In this document: positions 1 to 7,602 of the stretch, in pieces | Layout: each line of letters starts with the position of its first letter | Position numbering within the stretch: the first letter of the stretch is position 1 | Assembly: GCF_014646015.1 (NCBI RefSeq) | Contig: NZ_BMMQ01000007.1 | Span: 102,179 to 166,178 of the forward strand | Length of the DNA stretch: 64,000 nucleotides | Reading direction: 5' to 3' | Source: Microbacterium nanhaiense | Lineage (GTDB): Bacteria > Actinomycetota > Actinomycetes > Actinomycetales > Microbacteriaceae | The notes under the pieces: model-generated | What the model saw: the letters and a program-made list of their open reading frames with translations, nothing else | What the model was told of the DNA's origin: nothing | The model's database searches: none | Program-made: the position numbers and the translations under genes

Positions 1-758
1 ACGCCCGCCTCGCGGAGTTCGAGAACACCGGACCCGGCGCCCACGGCGCGGGCCCGCAGCTCGACGCGGCCCCGGATCCGGCCGCCTGGCTGGCGGTGCC
101 GGAGCCCGCGGGCGAGCCGCGCGTGATCGTCATCTCGGACTCGACCGCGAGCCCCTACCCGCCCGAGCGCGCGCCGCGCGCGGGCTGGGCGGAGCACCTG
201 AGCGAGGTCACCGGCCTCGAGACGATCAACCGCGCGATCTCCGGCGCGAGCACGAGGAGCTTCATCGACGAGGGCTGGTGGGACCTCGCGCTCGCGGATC
301 TCCGCGCCGGCGACATCCTCGCGATCGGCTTCGGGCACAACGATCCGAAGCCCGATCACCGCTTTGCGGATCCGTTCACGGCCCACCCCGCGAACCTGCG
401 ACGCTTCATCGTGGCCGCGCGCTCGCGCGGCGCGACGCCCGTGCTGCTCACGCCCGTGGAGCGGCGCTCCTTCGAGGGCGGGCGCCTGCGCCCCTCGCAC
501 GGCGGATACCCGCAGGCGGTGCGCACGCTCGCACGGGAGGAGGGCGTCGCGCTGATCGACCTCGCGCGCTCCTCCGCGGCCCGCTGGCAGGAGCTCGGCG
601 AGGACGCAACCCGCGAGTTGTTCATGTGGGTCGAGCCGGGCGCCTACCCGTACTACCCCGACGGCGAGCGCGACGACACGCACTTCTCCCACACGGGCGC
701 CCGCGTCGTCGCGGAGCTGGTTGCGGACGGTCTGCGGGGGCTCGGGCTGCTCGCCTGA
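1..758 (+). CDS. Pectinesterase-rhamnogalacturonan acetylesterase fusion, 3' part
   Basis: The frame is open from the window edge, so the start lies outside and 251 residues are visible. The first dozen residues (EFENTGPGA) match the C-terminal end of bacterial pectin methylesterases (typically an E[YF]xNTGPGA element). A linker follows, and then an SGNH/GDSL hydrolase of the rhamnogalacturonan acetylesterase type: block I ISDST with nucleophile Ser about residue 47, block III GFGHND near 109-114, and the Asp/His pair in DTHFSH near 225-230. The protein would remove methyl and acetyl esters from pectin, in one chain, before lyase or hydrolase attack. A methionine inside the linker could start an esterase-only protein, but in-frame coding upstream argues for the fusion. 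The next genes import and deacetylate sugars, which agrees. The esterase domain is secure; the pectinesterase part rests on a short stretch. Confidence 0.75.
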   Translation, partial: ARLAEFENTGPGAHGAGPQLDAAPDPAAWLAVPEPAGEPRVIVISDSTASPYPPERAPRAGWAEHLSEVTGLETINRAISGASTRSFIDEGWWDLALADLRAGDILAIGFGHNDPKPDHRFADPFTAHPANLRRFIVAARSRGATPVLLTPVERRSFEGGRLRPSHGGYPQAVRTLAREEGVALIDLARSSAARWQELGEDATRELFMWVEPGAYPYYPDGERDDTHFSHTGARVVAELVADGLRGLGLLA

Positions 759-760
759 AC

Positions 761-803
761 GCCCAGGGGGCGGGCGCGCTCGTTGCGCGTCCGCCCCCTG
801 GGC
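761..803. terminator. Bidirectional terminator between convergent genes
   Basis: A 13-bp perfect stem, GCCCAGGGGGCGG with its complement at 791-803, has a further GCGCG pairing inside. It sits in the 50-base gap between two convergent stop codons. There is no clear T-run, so it may act as a strong hairpin in both directions. Confidence 0.6.
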
Positions 804-808
804 CCCCG

Positions 809-1591
809 TCAGCCCACCAGTTCCCGGTAGGCCGCGAAGTAGTTCGCGCCGAGCAGCCGTTGCCCCTCCGCCGTGAGGTGGGTGGATCCGTCATTGACGT
901 GCCCGAGCGGCGGCGCGTCGGCGAAGCCCGTGTTCGGGATCCGCTCGGGCAGCCGGCGCAGCGCGTCGCACACGCCCTGGTGGTCCGGGAAGGCGCGCAG
1001 GCGGTCACGCGGGAGCTGACCCGCGATGAACGGCGCATCCGCCGCCTCCGGGATCCGCCGCCGCAGCTCCGTGACGACGAGGTCGAGATCCGCCGCGTAG
1101 TCGGCCTCCTCGCGCCCGCCGTCGCTCTCACCCTGGTGCCACAGCACGGCGGCGATCCGCGGGTCGCCGATCACCCCGACGCGCGGATCGTCGGCGGCGT
1201 CGAGCACGGCGGAGATCTGCGCGATCGCTGCGTCGAAGAGGTTCGGGGCGCCCTCCTTCTCGAACCCCGGCAGCCACACGCCGGCATAGCTGCCGTGGCC
1301 GCGCATGCCGGTGCCGCCCATCGTGATCGGCACGATGAGGATCCGGTCCTCGTCCGGCAGCGTCTCCGCGAGGTGCGAGGCGAAGGGCCCCGCCGGGCCC
1401 ATGCCGCCCGGCGGGTGCGCGCCGATCGGCGCGAGCGGCTCGCGCGCCGGCACGATCCGGCCGGCGTCCGGCCCGGATCCCGGGAAGGTGAGGATCCGCG
1501 GGTCGCGCGCGTCGCGGCCGTCGGGCTCGAAATCGGTGTTCGATCCGTTGGCGTTCGACTGCCCGAGCAGCACGACGATGTGGGTCGTCAT
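809..1591 (-). CDS. Sialate O-acetylesterase-like (CE6/DUF303) carbohydrate esterase
   Basis: This 260-residue protein has the SGNH layout of the CE6/sialate O-acetylesterase family. GQSNANG at residues 9-15 carries the nucleophile Ser, WHQGESD in the middle is the diagnostic block, and DGSTHLTAEG near the C terminus supplies Asp/His. There is no signal peptide, so it should act in the cytoplasm, removing acetyl groups from imported oligosaccharides. The ATG overlaps the TGA of the permease gene by 4 bases (ATGA), so it is the last gene of the importer operon and probably translationally coupled. Family members act on acetylated xylan, rhamnogalacturonan or sialic acid. The pectin context favours rhamnogalacturonan oligomers, which is an inference. 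Confidence 0.8.
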   Translation of the reverse strand: MTTHIVVLLGQSNANGSNTDFEPDGRDARDPRILTFPGSGPDAGRIVPAREPLAPIGAHPPGGMGPAGPFASHLAETLPDEDRILIVPITMGGTGMRGHGSYAGVWLPGFEKEGAPNLFDAAIAQISAVLDAADDPRVGVIGDPRIAAVLWHQGESDGGREEADYAADLDLVVTELRRRIPEAADAPFIAGQLPRDRLRAFPDHQGVCDALRRLPERIPNTGFADAPPLGHVNDGSTHLTAEGQRLLGANYFAAYRELVG

Positions 1592-2499
1592 TTCATGCCC
1601 GTCGTCGCGATGCCGTTGACGAGATACTTCTGCCCGATGAAGAAGAACGCCACCACGGGCAGCAGCGAGACCACCGACATGGCGAACATCGGCCCCCACG
1701 AGCTCGAACCCGACGACGAGACGAACTCCTTCAGGGCGAGAGGCACCGTGAACAGCTTCGGATCCGTGAGGTACAGCAGCGGCCCGAAGAAGTCGCCCCA
1801 GCTGGAGATCGCGGTGAAGATCGCCACCGTCGCCATGGCGGGGACGGTGAGCGGCATGATCACGCTCCAGTAGGTGCGGAAGGCCCCGGCGCCGTCGATC
1901 TTCGCCGCGTCCTGCAGCTCCATCGGCAGGTTGCGCATGAACTGCACGAGCAGGAAGACGAAGAAGGCGTTGGTCGCGAAGAAGGCGGGCACCGTGAGCG
2001 GCAGGTAAGTGTTCAGCCACCCGAGCTGCGCGAAGATCACATACTGCGGGATCAGCACGACCTGGCCGGGCAGCAGCATGGTGCCGAGCATCGCGGTGAA
2101 GAACACCTTCCGCCCGCGGAAGCGGAGCCGGGCGAAGGCGTACGCCGCCATGGAACACGAGAGCAGGTTACCCACGACGTTGAAGAAGGCGATCACGAGC
2201 GAGTTCCACAGATACACGTGGAACGGCTGCGAGAGCGCCGTCCACCCCGAGGAGTAGTTGTCGACCTGCCAGATCGCGGGGATGAGGCCCGTGTCGGAGA
2301 AGACGTCGGTGCTCGGCTTGAACGACGCCGAGATCATCCACAGCAGCGGGTACAGCATGACGAGGCCGAGGCCGACGAGGATCACGTGGCGGGTGAAGCG
2401 GCTGCGCGGCGTGCCGGAGAGCTCCTCCTCGTAGCCGCCGAGGCGCAGCTTCTGCGCGGCGCCGCGCAGACCGGTGCGAATGAGCGAGGTGTCAGTCAT
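1588..2499 (-). CDS. Sugar ABC transporter permease, MalG type
   Basis: This 303-residue inner-membrane protein has about six membrane segments and the cytoplasmic EAA loop (DAAKIDGAGAFRTYW, near residues 195-215) that docks the ATPase. It belongs to the CUT1 family (carbohydrate uptake) and pairs with the MalF-type permease upstream. The genes overlap by 8 bases and the downstream esterase overlaps by 4, so they form one transcription unit. No ATPase gene follows, so a shared MsiK-type ATPase encoded elsewhere is expected. The substrate is not readable from the sequence; the esterases on both sides suggest acetylated pectin or rhamnogalacturonan oligosaccharides. Confidence 0.9.
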   Translation of the reverse strand: MTDTSLIRTGLRGAAQKLRLGGYEEELSGTPRSRFTRHVILVGLGLVMLYPLLWMISASFKPSTDVFSDTGLIPAIWQVDNYSSGWTALSQPFHVYLWNSLVIAFFNVVGNLLSCSMAAYAFARLRFRGRKVFFTAMLGTMLLPGQVVLIPQYVIFAQLGWLNTYLPLTVPAFFATNAFFVFLLVQFMRNLPMELQDAAKIDGAGAFRTYWSVIMPLTVPAMATVAIFTAISSWGDFFGPLLYLTDPKLFTVPLALKEFVSSSGSSSWGPMFAMSVVSLLPVVAFFFIGQKYLVNGIATTGMK

Positions 2500-3460
2500 C
2501 GTAGAAGACCCAATACTTGGAGACGAGGAAGTTCAGCGCGGTGAACGCCGCGATGACGACGAACATGACCCACGCCATCGCCGAGGCGTAGCCCATATCG
2601 AAGCGCTGGAATCCCTGCTGGTAGAGGTAGAGGTTGTAGAACAGGGTCGAATCGGCGGGGCCGCCGGATCCGCCGCTGAACACGTAGCCCTGCGTGAAGA
2701 CCTGCAGCGAGCCGATCAGGCCGAGCACGAGGTTGAAGAACACCACGGGGCTGAGGAGCGGCGCCGTGATGGAGCGGAACTGCCGCCACGCGCCGGCGCC
2801 GTCGATCGACGCGGCTTCGTAGTAGCTGCGGGGGATCTGTCGGAGGCCCGCGAGGAAGATCACCATGGATCCGCCGAAACCCCAGATGCTGAGGGTGATG
2901 AGCGTGACCATCGACCAGTCGGGGTCGGTCACCCAGCCCGGCCCCTCGATGCCGAACACCGCGAGCGCCTTGTTGACGATGCCCTCGTAGCCGAAGATCG
3001 CGCGCCACAGCATCACCACGGCGACGGATCCGCCGATCAAAGACGGCAGGTAGAACACCGAGCGGTAGATCGGAAGCCCGCGCACGCCGCGGTTCAGCAG
3101 CATGGCGACGCCGAGGGCGGCCAGGAGCCCCAGCGGCACCGCGAACACGGTGTAGAGGAGAGTCACCTGAGCCGACTTGACGATCTTGGGGTCCTCGAAC
3201 AGCCGGATGAAGTTCTCGAAACCGGTGAAGTTCGGCACCTGGAGCAGGTTGTAGTCGGTGAAGGCGAGGTAGAGCGAGACGCCGAACGGGATGACCGTGA
3301 AGAGCATGCCGATGAACCACGGCACGAGGAAGAGGTAGCCGGCGAGGCCGTCGTCATCGAGGCGCCGGCGTGTGCGGGTGCGGATGCGGGCCGGGGGCGC
3401 GGCGGGCGCTGTGTCCTCGGCGGTCCGTTCGATGGCAGGAGCGACTGCGCTCATCGCCAT
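2492..3460 (-). CDS. Sugar ABC transporter permease, MalF type
   Basis: This 322-residue CUT1 permease has a long basic N-terminal tail (PARIRTRTRRRLDDDG) before the first membrane segment, about six segments, and the EAA loop EAASIDGAGAWRQFR near residues 210-225. It forms a heterodimer with the MalG-type protein. A good ribosome site (AGGAGATGG) precedes the ATG. A 10-bp-stem hairpin separates it from the binding-protein gene upstream, which probably lowers permease output relative to binding protein. Confidence 0.9.
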   Translation of the reverse strand: MAMSAVAPAIERTAEDTAPAAPPARIRTRTRRRLDDDGLAGYLFLVPWFIGMLFTVIPFGVSLYLAFTDYNLLQVPNFTGFENFIRLFEDPKIVKSAQVTLLYTVFAVPLGLLAALGVAMLLNRGVRGLPIYRSVFYLPSLIGGSVAVVMLWRAIFGYEGIVNKALAVFGIEGPGWVTDPDWSMVTLITLSIWGFGGSMVIFLAGLRQIPRSYYEAASIDGAGAWRQFRSITAPLLSPVVFFNLVLGLIGSLQVFTQGYVFSGGSGGPADSTLFYNLYLYQQGFQRFDMGYASAMAWVMFVVIAAFTALNFLVSKYWVFYDD

Positions 3461-3476
3461 CTCCTTTCTGGAAGGG

Positions 3477-3500
3477 GTGCGGGCGCCGGAGCGCCCGCAC
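3477..3500. promoter_or_regulatory. Intra-operon hairpin after the binding-protein gene
   Basis: A perfect 10-bp stem (GTGCGGGCGC / GCGCCCGCAC) with a 4-base CGGA loop lies between the solute-binding protein stop and the MalF-type start. Such hairpins behind binding-protein genes commonly protect the upstream mRNA or partly terminate transcription. The second importer in this window has an equivalent hairpin at 51403-51430. Confidence 0.55.
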
Positions 3501-3507
3501 GGAGAGG

Positions 3508-4824
3508 TCAGCCCGCCTGCGCGAGGGCGTCGGCGGCCTGTGTCATGAAGTTCTTCGCGGCGTCCTCGGGCGAGGTGCGACCGAAGGTGACCTCGGTGGT
3601 GATGGTCGCGAGCAGGTCGGACACGACGCTCGCGCCGGCCGGCTCGAGGTAGAGCGGGTCGTTCTCTTCGGCGCTGAGATCGGCGACGTACTCGACGAAC
3701 TGCTGGTCGGCCGAGCCGAGCGTCTCACCGAGCTCCTTCGCGACCTCGGTGTTGATGGGCACACCGAGGAACGCCTCGCGGCCCACGTAGGAGTCGATGT
3801 CGTTGGTGAGGAAGTCGATCAGCGACGCCGCCTCCTCGGGGTGCGCGGATCCGGCCGCCGCGGCCCAGACGAGCACGGGCGTCACCGACATGCCGGGCCG
3901 TTCGCCCTCGGTCTCGCCGGGCAGGCGGACGAGAACGGCCTTGCCGTCCAGCACCTCATCGTAGGACGAGAGCTGGTTCGCGGGGACCATTGTGGCGGCG
4001 ATCTTGCCCGAGCCGAGCGGCGACTGCTCCGCGGAGAACGCGCCGGTGTCGTCGGCCAGCTCCGCCGGCGCGAACACGCCGCTCTCGTTGTAGTCGACGA
4101 CCTTCTCGAACCACGCCTGCATGGTCTTCTCGGAGACGGCGAGTTCACCGTCCTGCGTGTAGAGGTCTTCGCCCTGCTGACGCGCGAACGTCGTCACGAT
4201 GGGCGGCCACCCCATGTTCAGCATGGATCCGTATACCTCGCCGCCCGACGCCTCGGTGATCGAGCGCGACCACTCGGCGAAGTCGTCCCACGTCCACGTC
4301 TTGTCGTCGGGCATCGCGATTCCGTACTCGTCGAGGATCGCCGTGTTGACCGCGATCCCGACCGCGCCGGCGCCCGTCGGGACCGCATAGGTGTTGCCGT
4401 TCACGCGGTTCGCCTCGAGGAGGCTCTGATCCATGGCATCGAAGTCGATCTGCTCGGCGTAGTCGTCGAGATTCAGCAGCGCATCGCGCGCCGTGTACTC
4501 GCCGAGGTTCCGACCCACGAGGAACATGACGTCCGGCGGGCTGCCGGCCGCGTACTTGGTGTTGAGCTTGTCGAAGTAGCTGCCGACGTCGGAGTACTCG
4601 AGGTTCACGGTGACCCCGGGGTTCTTCTCTTCGAAGACGTCGAAGGCGGCCTCGTAGTTCGCGGCCTCCTCGGCGTTGGCCCACGCCATGACGGTGAGCG
4701 TGACCTCGCCGTCGGCGTCGGTCCCGCCGCTTCCGGCGGGGTTGACGGCGCAGCCCGTGATCGCGGTCGCGGCGAGGGCGACCGACGACACCGCTGCGAT
4801 GCGGATCGTGGTGGTGGTCTTCAT
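3508..4824 (-). CDS. Extracellular solute-binding lipoprotein (family 1), sugar ABC importer
   Basis: This 438-residue CUT1 binding protein starts at the ATG with AGGAC eight bases upstream. The signal peptide ends in the lipobox AITGC, giving lipidated Cys25. A long bilobed domain with family-1 features follows (TLTVMAWANAEEAANYEAAF; PTGAGAVGIAVN). It captures an oligosaccharide at the outer face of the membrane and passes it to the two permeases downstream. It is the first gene of the operon, and its promoter region carries two copies of a LacI-type palindrome. The sugar specificity cannot be told from sequence; pectin-derived oligomers are likely from context. Confidence 0.9.
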   Translation of the reverse strand: MKTTTTIRIAAVSSVALAATAITGCAVNPAGSGGTDADGEVTLTVMAWANAEEAANYEAAFDVFEEKNPGVTVNLEYSDVGSYFDKLNTKYAAGSPPDVMFLVGRNLGEYTARDALLNLDDYAEQIDFDAMDQSLLEANRVNGNTYAVPTGAGAVGIAVNTAILDEYGIAMPDDKTWTWDDFAEWSRSITEASGGEVYGSMLNMGWPPIVTTFARQQGEDLYTQDGELAVSEKTMQAWFEKVVDYNESGVFAPAELADDTGAFSAEQSPLGSGKIAATMVPANQLSSYDEVLDGKAVLVRLPGETEGERPGMSVTPVLVWAAAAGSAHPEEAASLIDFLTNDIDSYVGREAFLGVPINTEVAKELGETLGSADQQFVEYVADLSAEENDPLYLEPAGASVVSDLLATITTEVTFGRTSPEDAAKNFMTQAADALAQAG

Positions 4825-4861
4825 TGACGTGTCCTGTCTTCTGGCGCTATTGCCAACCGTA

Positions 4862-4875
4862 AGTAACCGGTTACT
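4862..4875. promoter_or_regulatory. LacI-type operator 1
   Basis: AGTAACCGGTTACT is a 14-bp perfect palindrome with the central CG typical of LacI-family operators. It lies 38 bases upstream of the binding-protein ATG, and its centre is 78 bases from operator 2, a spacing compatible with looping. Confidence 0.75.
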
Positions 4876-4938
4876 CGCTAACCGTGCGCTCATCGTAACC
4901 CCAGCCGGGATCCGAGCGGAAGTGCTTTCGCCAAATTC

Positions 4939-4954
4939 GAGTAACCGGTTACTC
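4939..4954. promoter_or_regulatory. LacI-type operator 2
   Basis: GAGTAACCGGTTACTC is a 16-bp perfect palindrome with the same core as operator 1. It lies 43 bases upstream of the divergent alpha/beta hydrolase ATG, so one repressor could control both directions. No regulator with an obvious matching site is adjacent; it may be encoded left of the window. Confidence 0.75.
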
Positions 4955-4996
4955 TTTGATCACGAACACGGCGATAACGACCACGGAGAGGTGCGC

Positions 4997-5734
4997 ATGA
5001 GCGACGGGATCCCCTTCAGCGGCGACGCGAGGCTGCGCTGGATCGAGCTACCCGGCGAGGGTGCTCCGGTGCTCTTCCTGCACGGGCTCGGATGCCACGG
5101 GGCCGCGAGCTGGGCGGACGCGGCCATCAGGCTCGGCCGCCGCGCGGTGATCCTCGACATGCCGGGGCACGGCCGCTCCGATGCGCCCGCGGGATTCGGC
5201 TACACCCTCCCGGAACTCGCCGACGCCGTGGCGGCCGCGATCGACGGCATCGGCGGCCCCCTCGACGTCGTCGGGCACAGCCTCGGCGGATCCGTCACCG
5301 TGGCGCTCGCACACCGACATCCGGATCTCGTGCACCGGGCGGTGCTCGTCGAACCTGCGATCCATATCTACCCGAGCGCACCGGGCGATATCGCCTCCAC
5401 GCCGGAGGACACGCTCGCCTCCGGCGGCTGGCGGGAGCTGCTCTCGCGCGAGGTGCCGTGGCGCCGGGCCGAGGTGAAGCTGACGGATCCCGTCGCGCTC
5501 GTGCGGTGCGCGCGCGCCCTCGGCGACGAGCACGCGGCCCGGCTGCACGAACAGCTCTCGACCATGCCGGTGCCGACGACTCTCGTGCGCGGGGACCTCC
5601 GCGAATACGCCGCCCTCCACGAGATCACGGGCGGCGGCGTGCGCGATGTCCGGGTGACGAACGCCCAGCACTTCGTGATGAACGACCAGCCGGAGGCCTT
5701 CGCCGAAATCGTGCGGGAGGCGCTCGCGGGTTGA
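4997..5734 (+). CDS. Alpha/beta hydrolase
   Basis: This 245-residue soluble alpha/beta-fold hydrolase has the oxyanion/HG motif FLHGLGCHG (27-35), the nucleophile elbow GHSLGG with Ser95, and the catalytic His in NAQHFV near the C terminus. GGAGAGG sits just upstream of the chosen ATG. It is divergent from the sugar importer operon, and the shared interval holds both LacI-type operators, so it is probably part of the same regulon. A role as a carbohydrate or aromatic (for example feruloyl) esterase on pectin side groups would fit, but the sequence does not settle the substrate. Confidence 0.75.
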   Translation: MSDGIPFSGDARLRWIELPGEGAPVLFLHGLGCHGAASWADAAIRLGRRAVILDMPGHGRSDAPAGFGYTLPELADAVAAAIDGIGGPLDVVGHSLGGSVTVALAHRHPDLVHRAVLVEPAIHIYPSAPGDIASTPEDTLASGGWRELLSREVPWRRAEVKLTDPVALVRCARALGDEHAARLHEQLSTMPVPTTLVRGDLREYAALHEITGGGVRDVRVTNAQHFVMNDQPEAFAEIVREALAG

Positions 5735-5761
5735 GGGGGTGAACACCCGTTCACCCCCTCA
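5732..5761. terminator. Bidirectional terminator
   Basis: A perfect 13-bp stem (TGAGGGGGTGAAC) with loop ACCC includes the hydrolase stop codon. It ends three bases before the stop of the convergent dehydrogenase gene and so serves both transcription units. Confidence 0.7.
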
Positions 5762-5763
5762 CG

Positions 5764-6798
5764 TCACGCTTCCCGGAACTGCAGCAGCACCTTGCTCGAC
5801 ACGGTCGGGTCGGCGGCGAGCGCGAACGCCTCCGCGGCGGCCTCCCACGAGCGGACGTGGCTGATCGCCGCGTCGATGCGCAGATCTCCGTCCGCGAGCG
5901 CGCGGATCACCTCGTCGATCTCGTCGTTGAATCGGAACGAGCCGCGCAGATCCAGTTCGCGCGCGATCGCGAACGAGATCTGCACGGGTTGCGCGCCGCT
6001 CGGCAGAAGGCCGACCATCGCGACGGTCCCGCCCCGAGCGGCGCCGCGGATCGCGGTGTCGAGCCCGCGATGACTTCCCGACGATTCCACGACGACGTCC
6101 GCATCTATCGCAAGAATCTCCGCATCGCCGGGCTGCTTGAGCACGGCATCGGCGCCGAGCTCGCGCGCGACCTCGAGCGGGCGATCGTGCAGATCGACCG
6201 CCGTGATGTGCGTCGCGCCACGGGCCTTGAGGACGGCGACCGCGAGCAGCCCGATCGGGCCGCAGCCGACGACGAGAGCCGAGCGCCCGGTCACGTCTCC
6301 GATCCGCGAAACCGCGTGCCATGCGACGCCGGCGGGCTCGACGAGCGCCGCCTCGCGCCAGCCCACCGCATCCGGCAGCGCGCGTAGCATTCTCGTCGGC
6401 AGCGCGACGCGATGGGCGAATGCGCCGTCGCGGTGCGGGAAGCGGGCCGCGGATCCCAGATAGCCGCCGCCGCCGATATTGGGGCGGTCTGCGGGATGCC
6501 GCACGTACTCCGCGGCTGGTGTTGCCGGGTGAACCGCAACGCGCGCCCCCATGGCGGGTCCGCTGCCGTCGGCCGCCGCACGACCGACGATGCCGACGAT
6601 TTCGTGGCCGAGCACCATGGGCGCACGCAGCAGCGATTCGCCCGCGGCCCCGTGCTGCCAGTAGTGCAGGTCGGAACCGCAGATGCCGCCGTAGACGATG
6701 TCGATGATGGCCTCGTCGGACGCGGGCCGCGGCTCCGCGATCGGGTCGATGCGCAGGTCACCGGCCGCGTGAATCACGATTGCATGAGGAGTCGTCAT
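5764..6798 (-). CDS. idnD: Zinc-type alcohol dehydrogenase, L-idonate 5-dehydrogenase family
   Basis: This 344-residue medium-chain dehydrogenase/reductase is close to the usual IdnD length. The catalytic-zinc lobe has GGICGSDLHYW and GHEIVG. The nucleotide fold has VVGCGPIGLL, followed by an acidic end of beta-2 (AVDLHD), suggesting NAD. It would oxidise L-idonate to 5-ketogluconate or a related hydroxy acid. The four Cys of the structural zinc site found in most relatives are missing; that loop reads PATPAAEYVRHPADRPN, so the structural zinc is probably lost. The ATG shares one base with the stop of the upstream SDR (TGATG). It is the last gene of the nine-gene operon. The substrate may be a hydroxy acid other than L-idonate. 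Confidence 0.75.
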   Translation of the reverse strand: MTTPHAIVIHAAGDLRIDPIAEPRPASDEAIIDIVYGGICGSDLHYWQHGAAGESLLRAPMVLGHEIVGIVGRAAADGSGPAMGARVAVHPATPAAEYVRHPADRPNIGGGGYLGSAARFPHRDGAFAHRVALPTRMLRALPDAVGWREAALVEPAGVAWHAVSRIGDVTGRSALVVGCGPIGLLAVAVLKARGATHITAVDLHDRPLEVARELGADAVLKQPGDAEILAIDADVVVESSGSHRGLDTAIRGAARGGTVAMVGLLPSGAQPVQISFAIARELDLRGSFRFNDEIDEVIRALADGDLRIDAAISHVRSWEAAAEAFALAADPTVSSKVLLQFREA

Positions 6799-7565
6799 CA
6801 GACCACCGCCGTCATTCCGCCGTCGACGAACACGACCTGACCAGACACGAAGCTCGCCGCGGACGAGGCGAGCCAGACGACCGCTCCCCCGATGTCCTCG
6901 GGCTCGCCCCAGCGCCCGCTCGGCGTCCGGCCGAGCACCCACGCGTTGAACTCCTCGTCATCCACGAGTGCCTGCGTCAGTTCGGTTCGGATGTAGCCCG
7001 GCGCGACGCCGTTCACCCGCACGCCCTGGCCGGCCCATTCCGCGGTCATCGCGCGGGTGAGATTGCGCAGGCCGCCCTTCGCCGCGGTGTACGCGGCGAT
7101 TGTGGGCCGGGCGAGCTCGGTCTGCACCGAGCAGATGTTCACGATCGCGCCATCGCCGCGCGCGATCATCTGCCGCGCAGCGGTGCGGCCGACGAGGAAG
7201 GCGCTCGTGAGGTTCGTGCGGAGCACCCGGTCCCAGTCCTCCACCGCCACGTCGAGCAGGGGCTCGCGATGCTGGACGCCGGCGTTGTTGACGAGAATGT
7301 CGAGCGGATCGACCGCCTCGATGTCGTCGATCCCGTCGACCACGGAGGCCTCATCGGTGACGTCGAAGGCGGCGGCGCTCACCGCAGCATCGCCGAACTC
7401 CTCCGCGAGGGCGGCCGCGGTGGCCTCCGCGCCCGCCGCGGCACGCCCGTGAATGATGACGTGCGCGCCCGCCTCGAGTAACGAGCGCGCGACCGCGAGC
7501 CCGATGCCGCGGCTGGATCCGGTGACCAGCGCGCGGCGACCGGTGAGGTCGAATGGATGTGTCAT
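6798..7565 (-). CDS. idnO: SDR oxidoreductase, gluconate 5-dehydrogenase family
   Basis: This 255-residue short-chain dehydrogenase, the usual IdnO/GntO length, has the cofactor motif TGSSRGIG (16-23), NNAG, the active-site YTAAK and the C-terminal FVSGQVVFVDGG. In the L-idonate route it reduces 5-ketogluconate to gluconate, acting right after the idonate dehydrogenase encoded next to it. An in-frame ATG 12 bases upstream (7577), with AGGAC before it, is an alternative start; the shorter form aligns better with the family. Its operon partners are not typical for idonate use, so the true ketone could differ. Confidence 0.75.
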   Translation of the reverse strand: MTHPFDLTGRRALVTGSSRGIGLAVARSLLEAGAHVIIHGRAAAGAEATAAALAEEFGDAAVSAAAFDVTDEASVVDGIDDIEAVDPLDILVNNAGVQHREPLLDVAVEDWDRVLRTNLTSAFLVGRTAARQMIARGDGAIVNICSVQTELARPTIAAYTAAKGGLRNLTRAMTAEWAGQGVRVNGVAPGYIRTELTQALVDDEEFNAWVLGRTPSGRWGEPEDIGGAVVWLASSAASFVSGQVVFVDGGMTAVV

Positions 7566-7602
7566 GGTGCGTCCCATCGTGTGTCCTGGAGGGGTCGTGC
7601 GT

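Noticed and set aside
4676..4996. A longer start for the alpha/beta hydrolase at 4676
   Set aside because: It would run antisense through the binding-protein signal peptide and both operators; the ATG at 4997 has a good ribosome site and fits the family's length.
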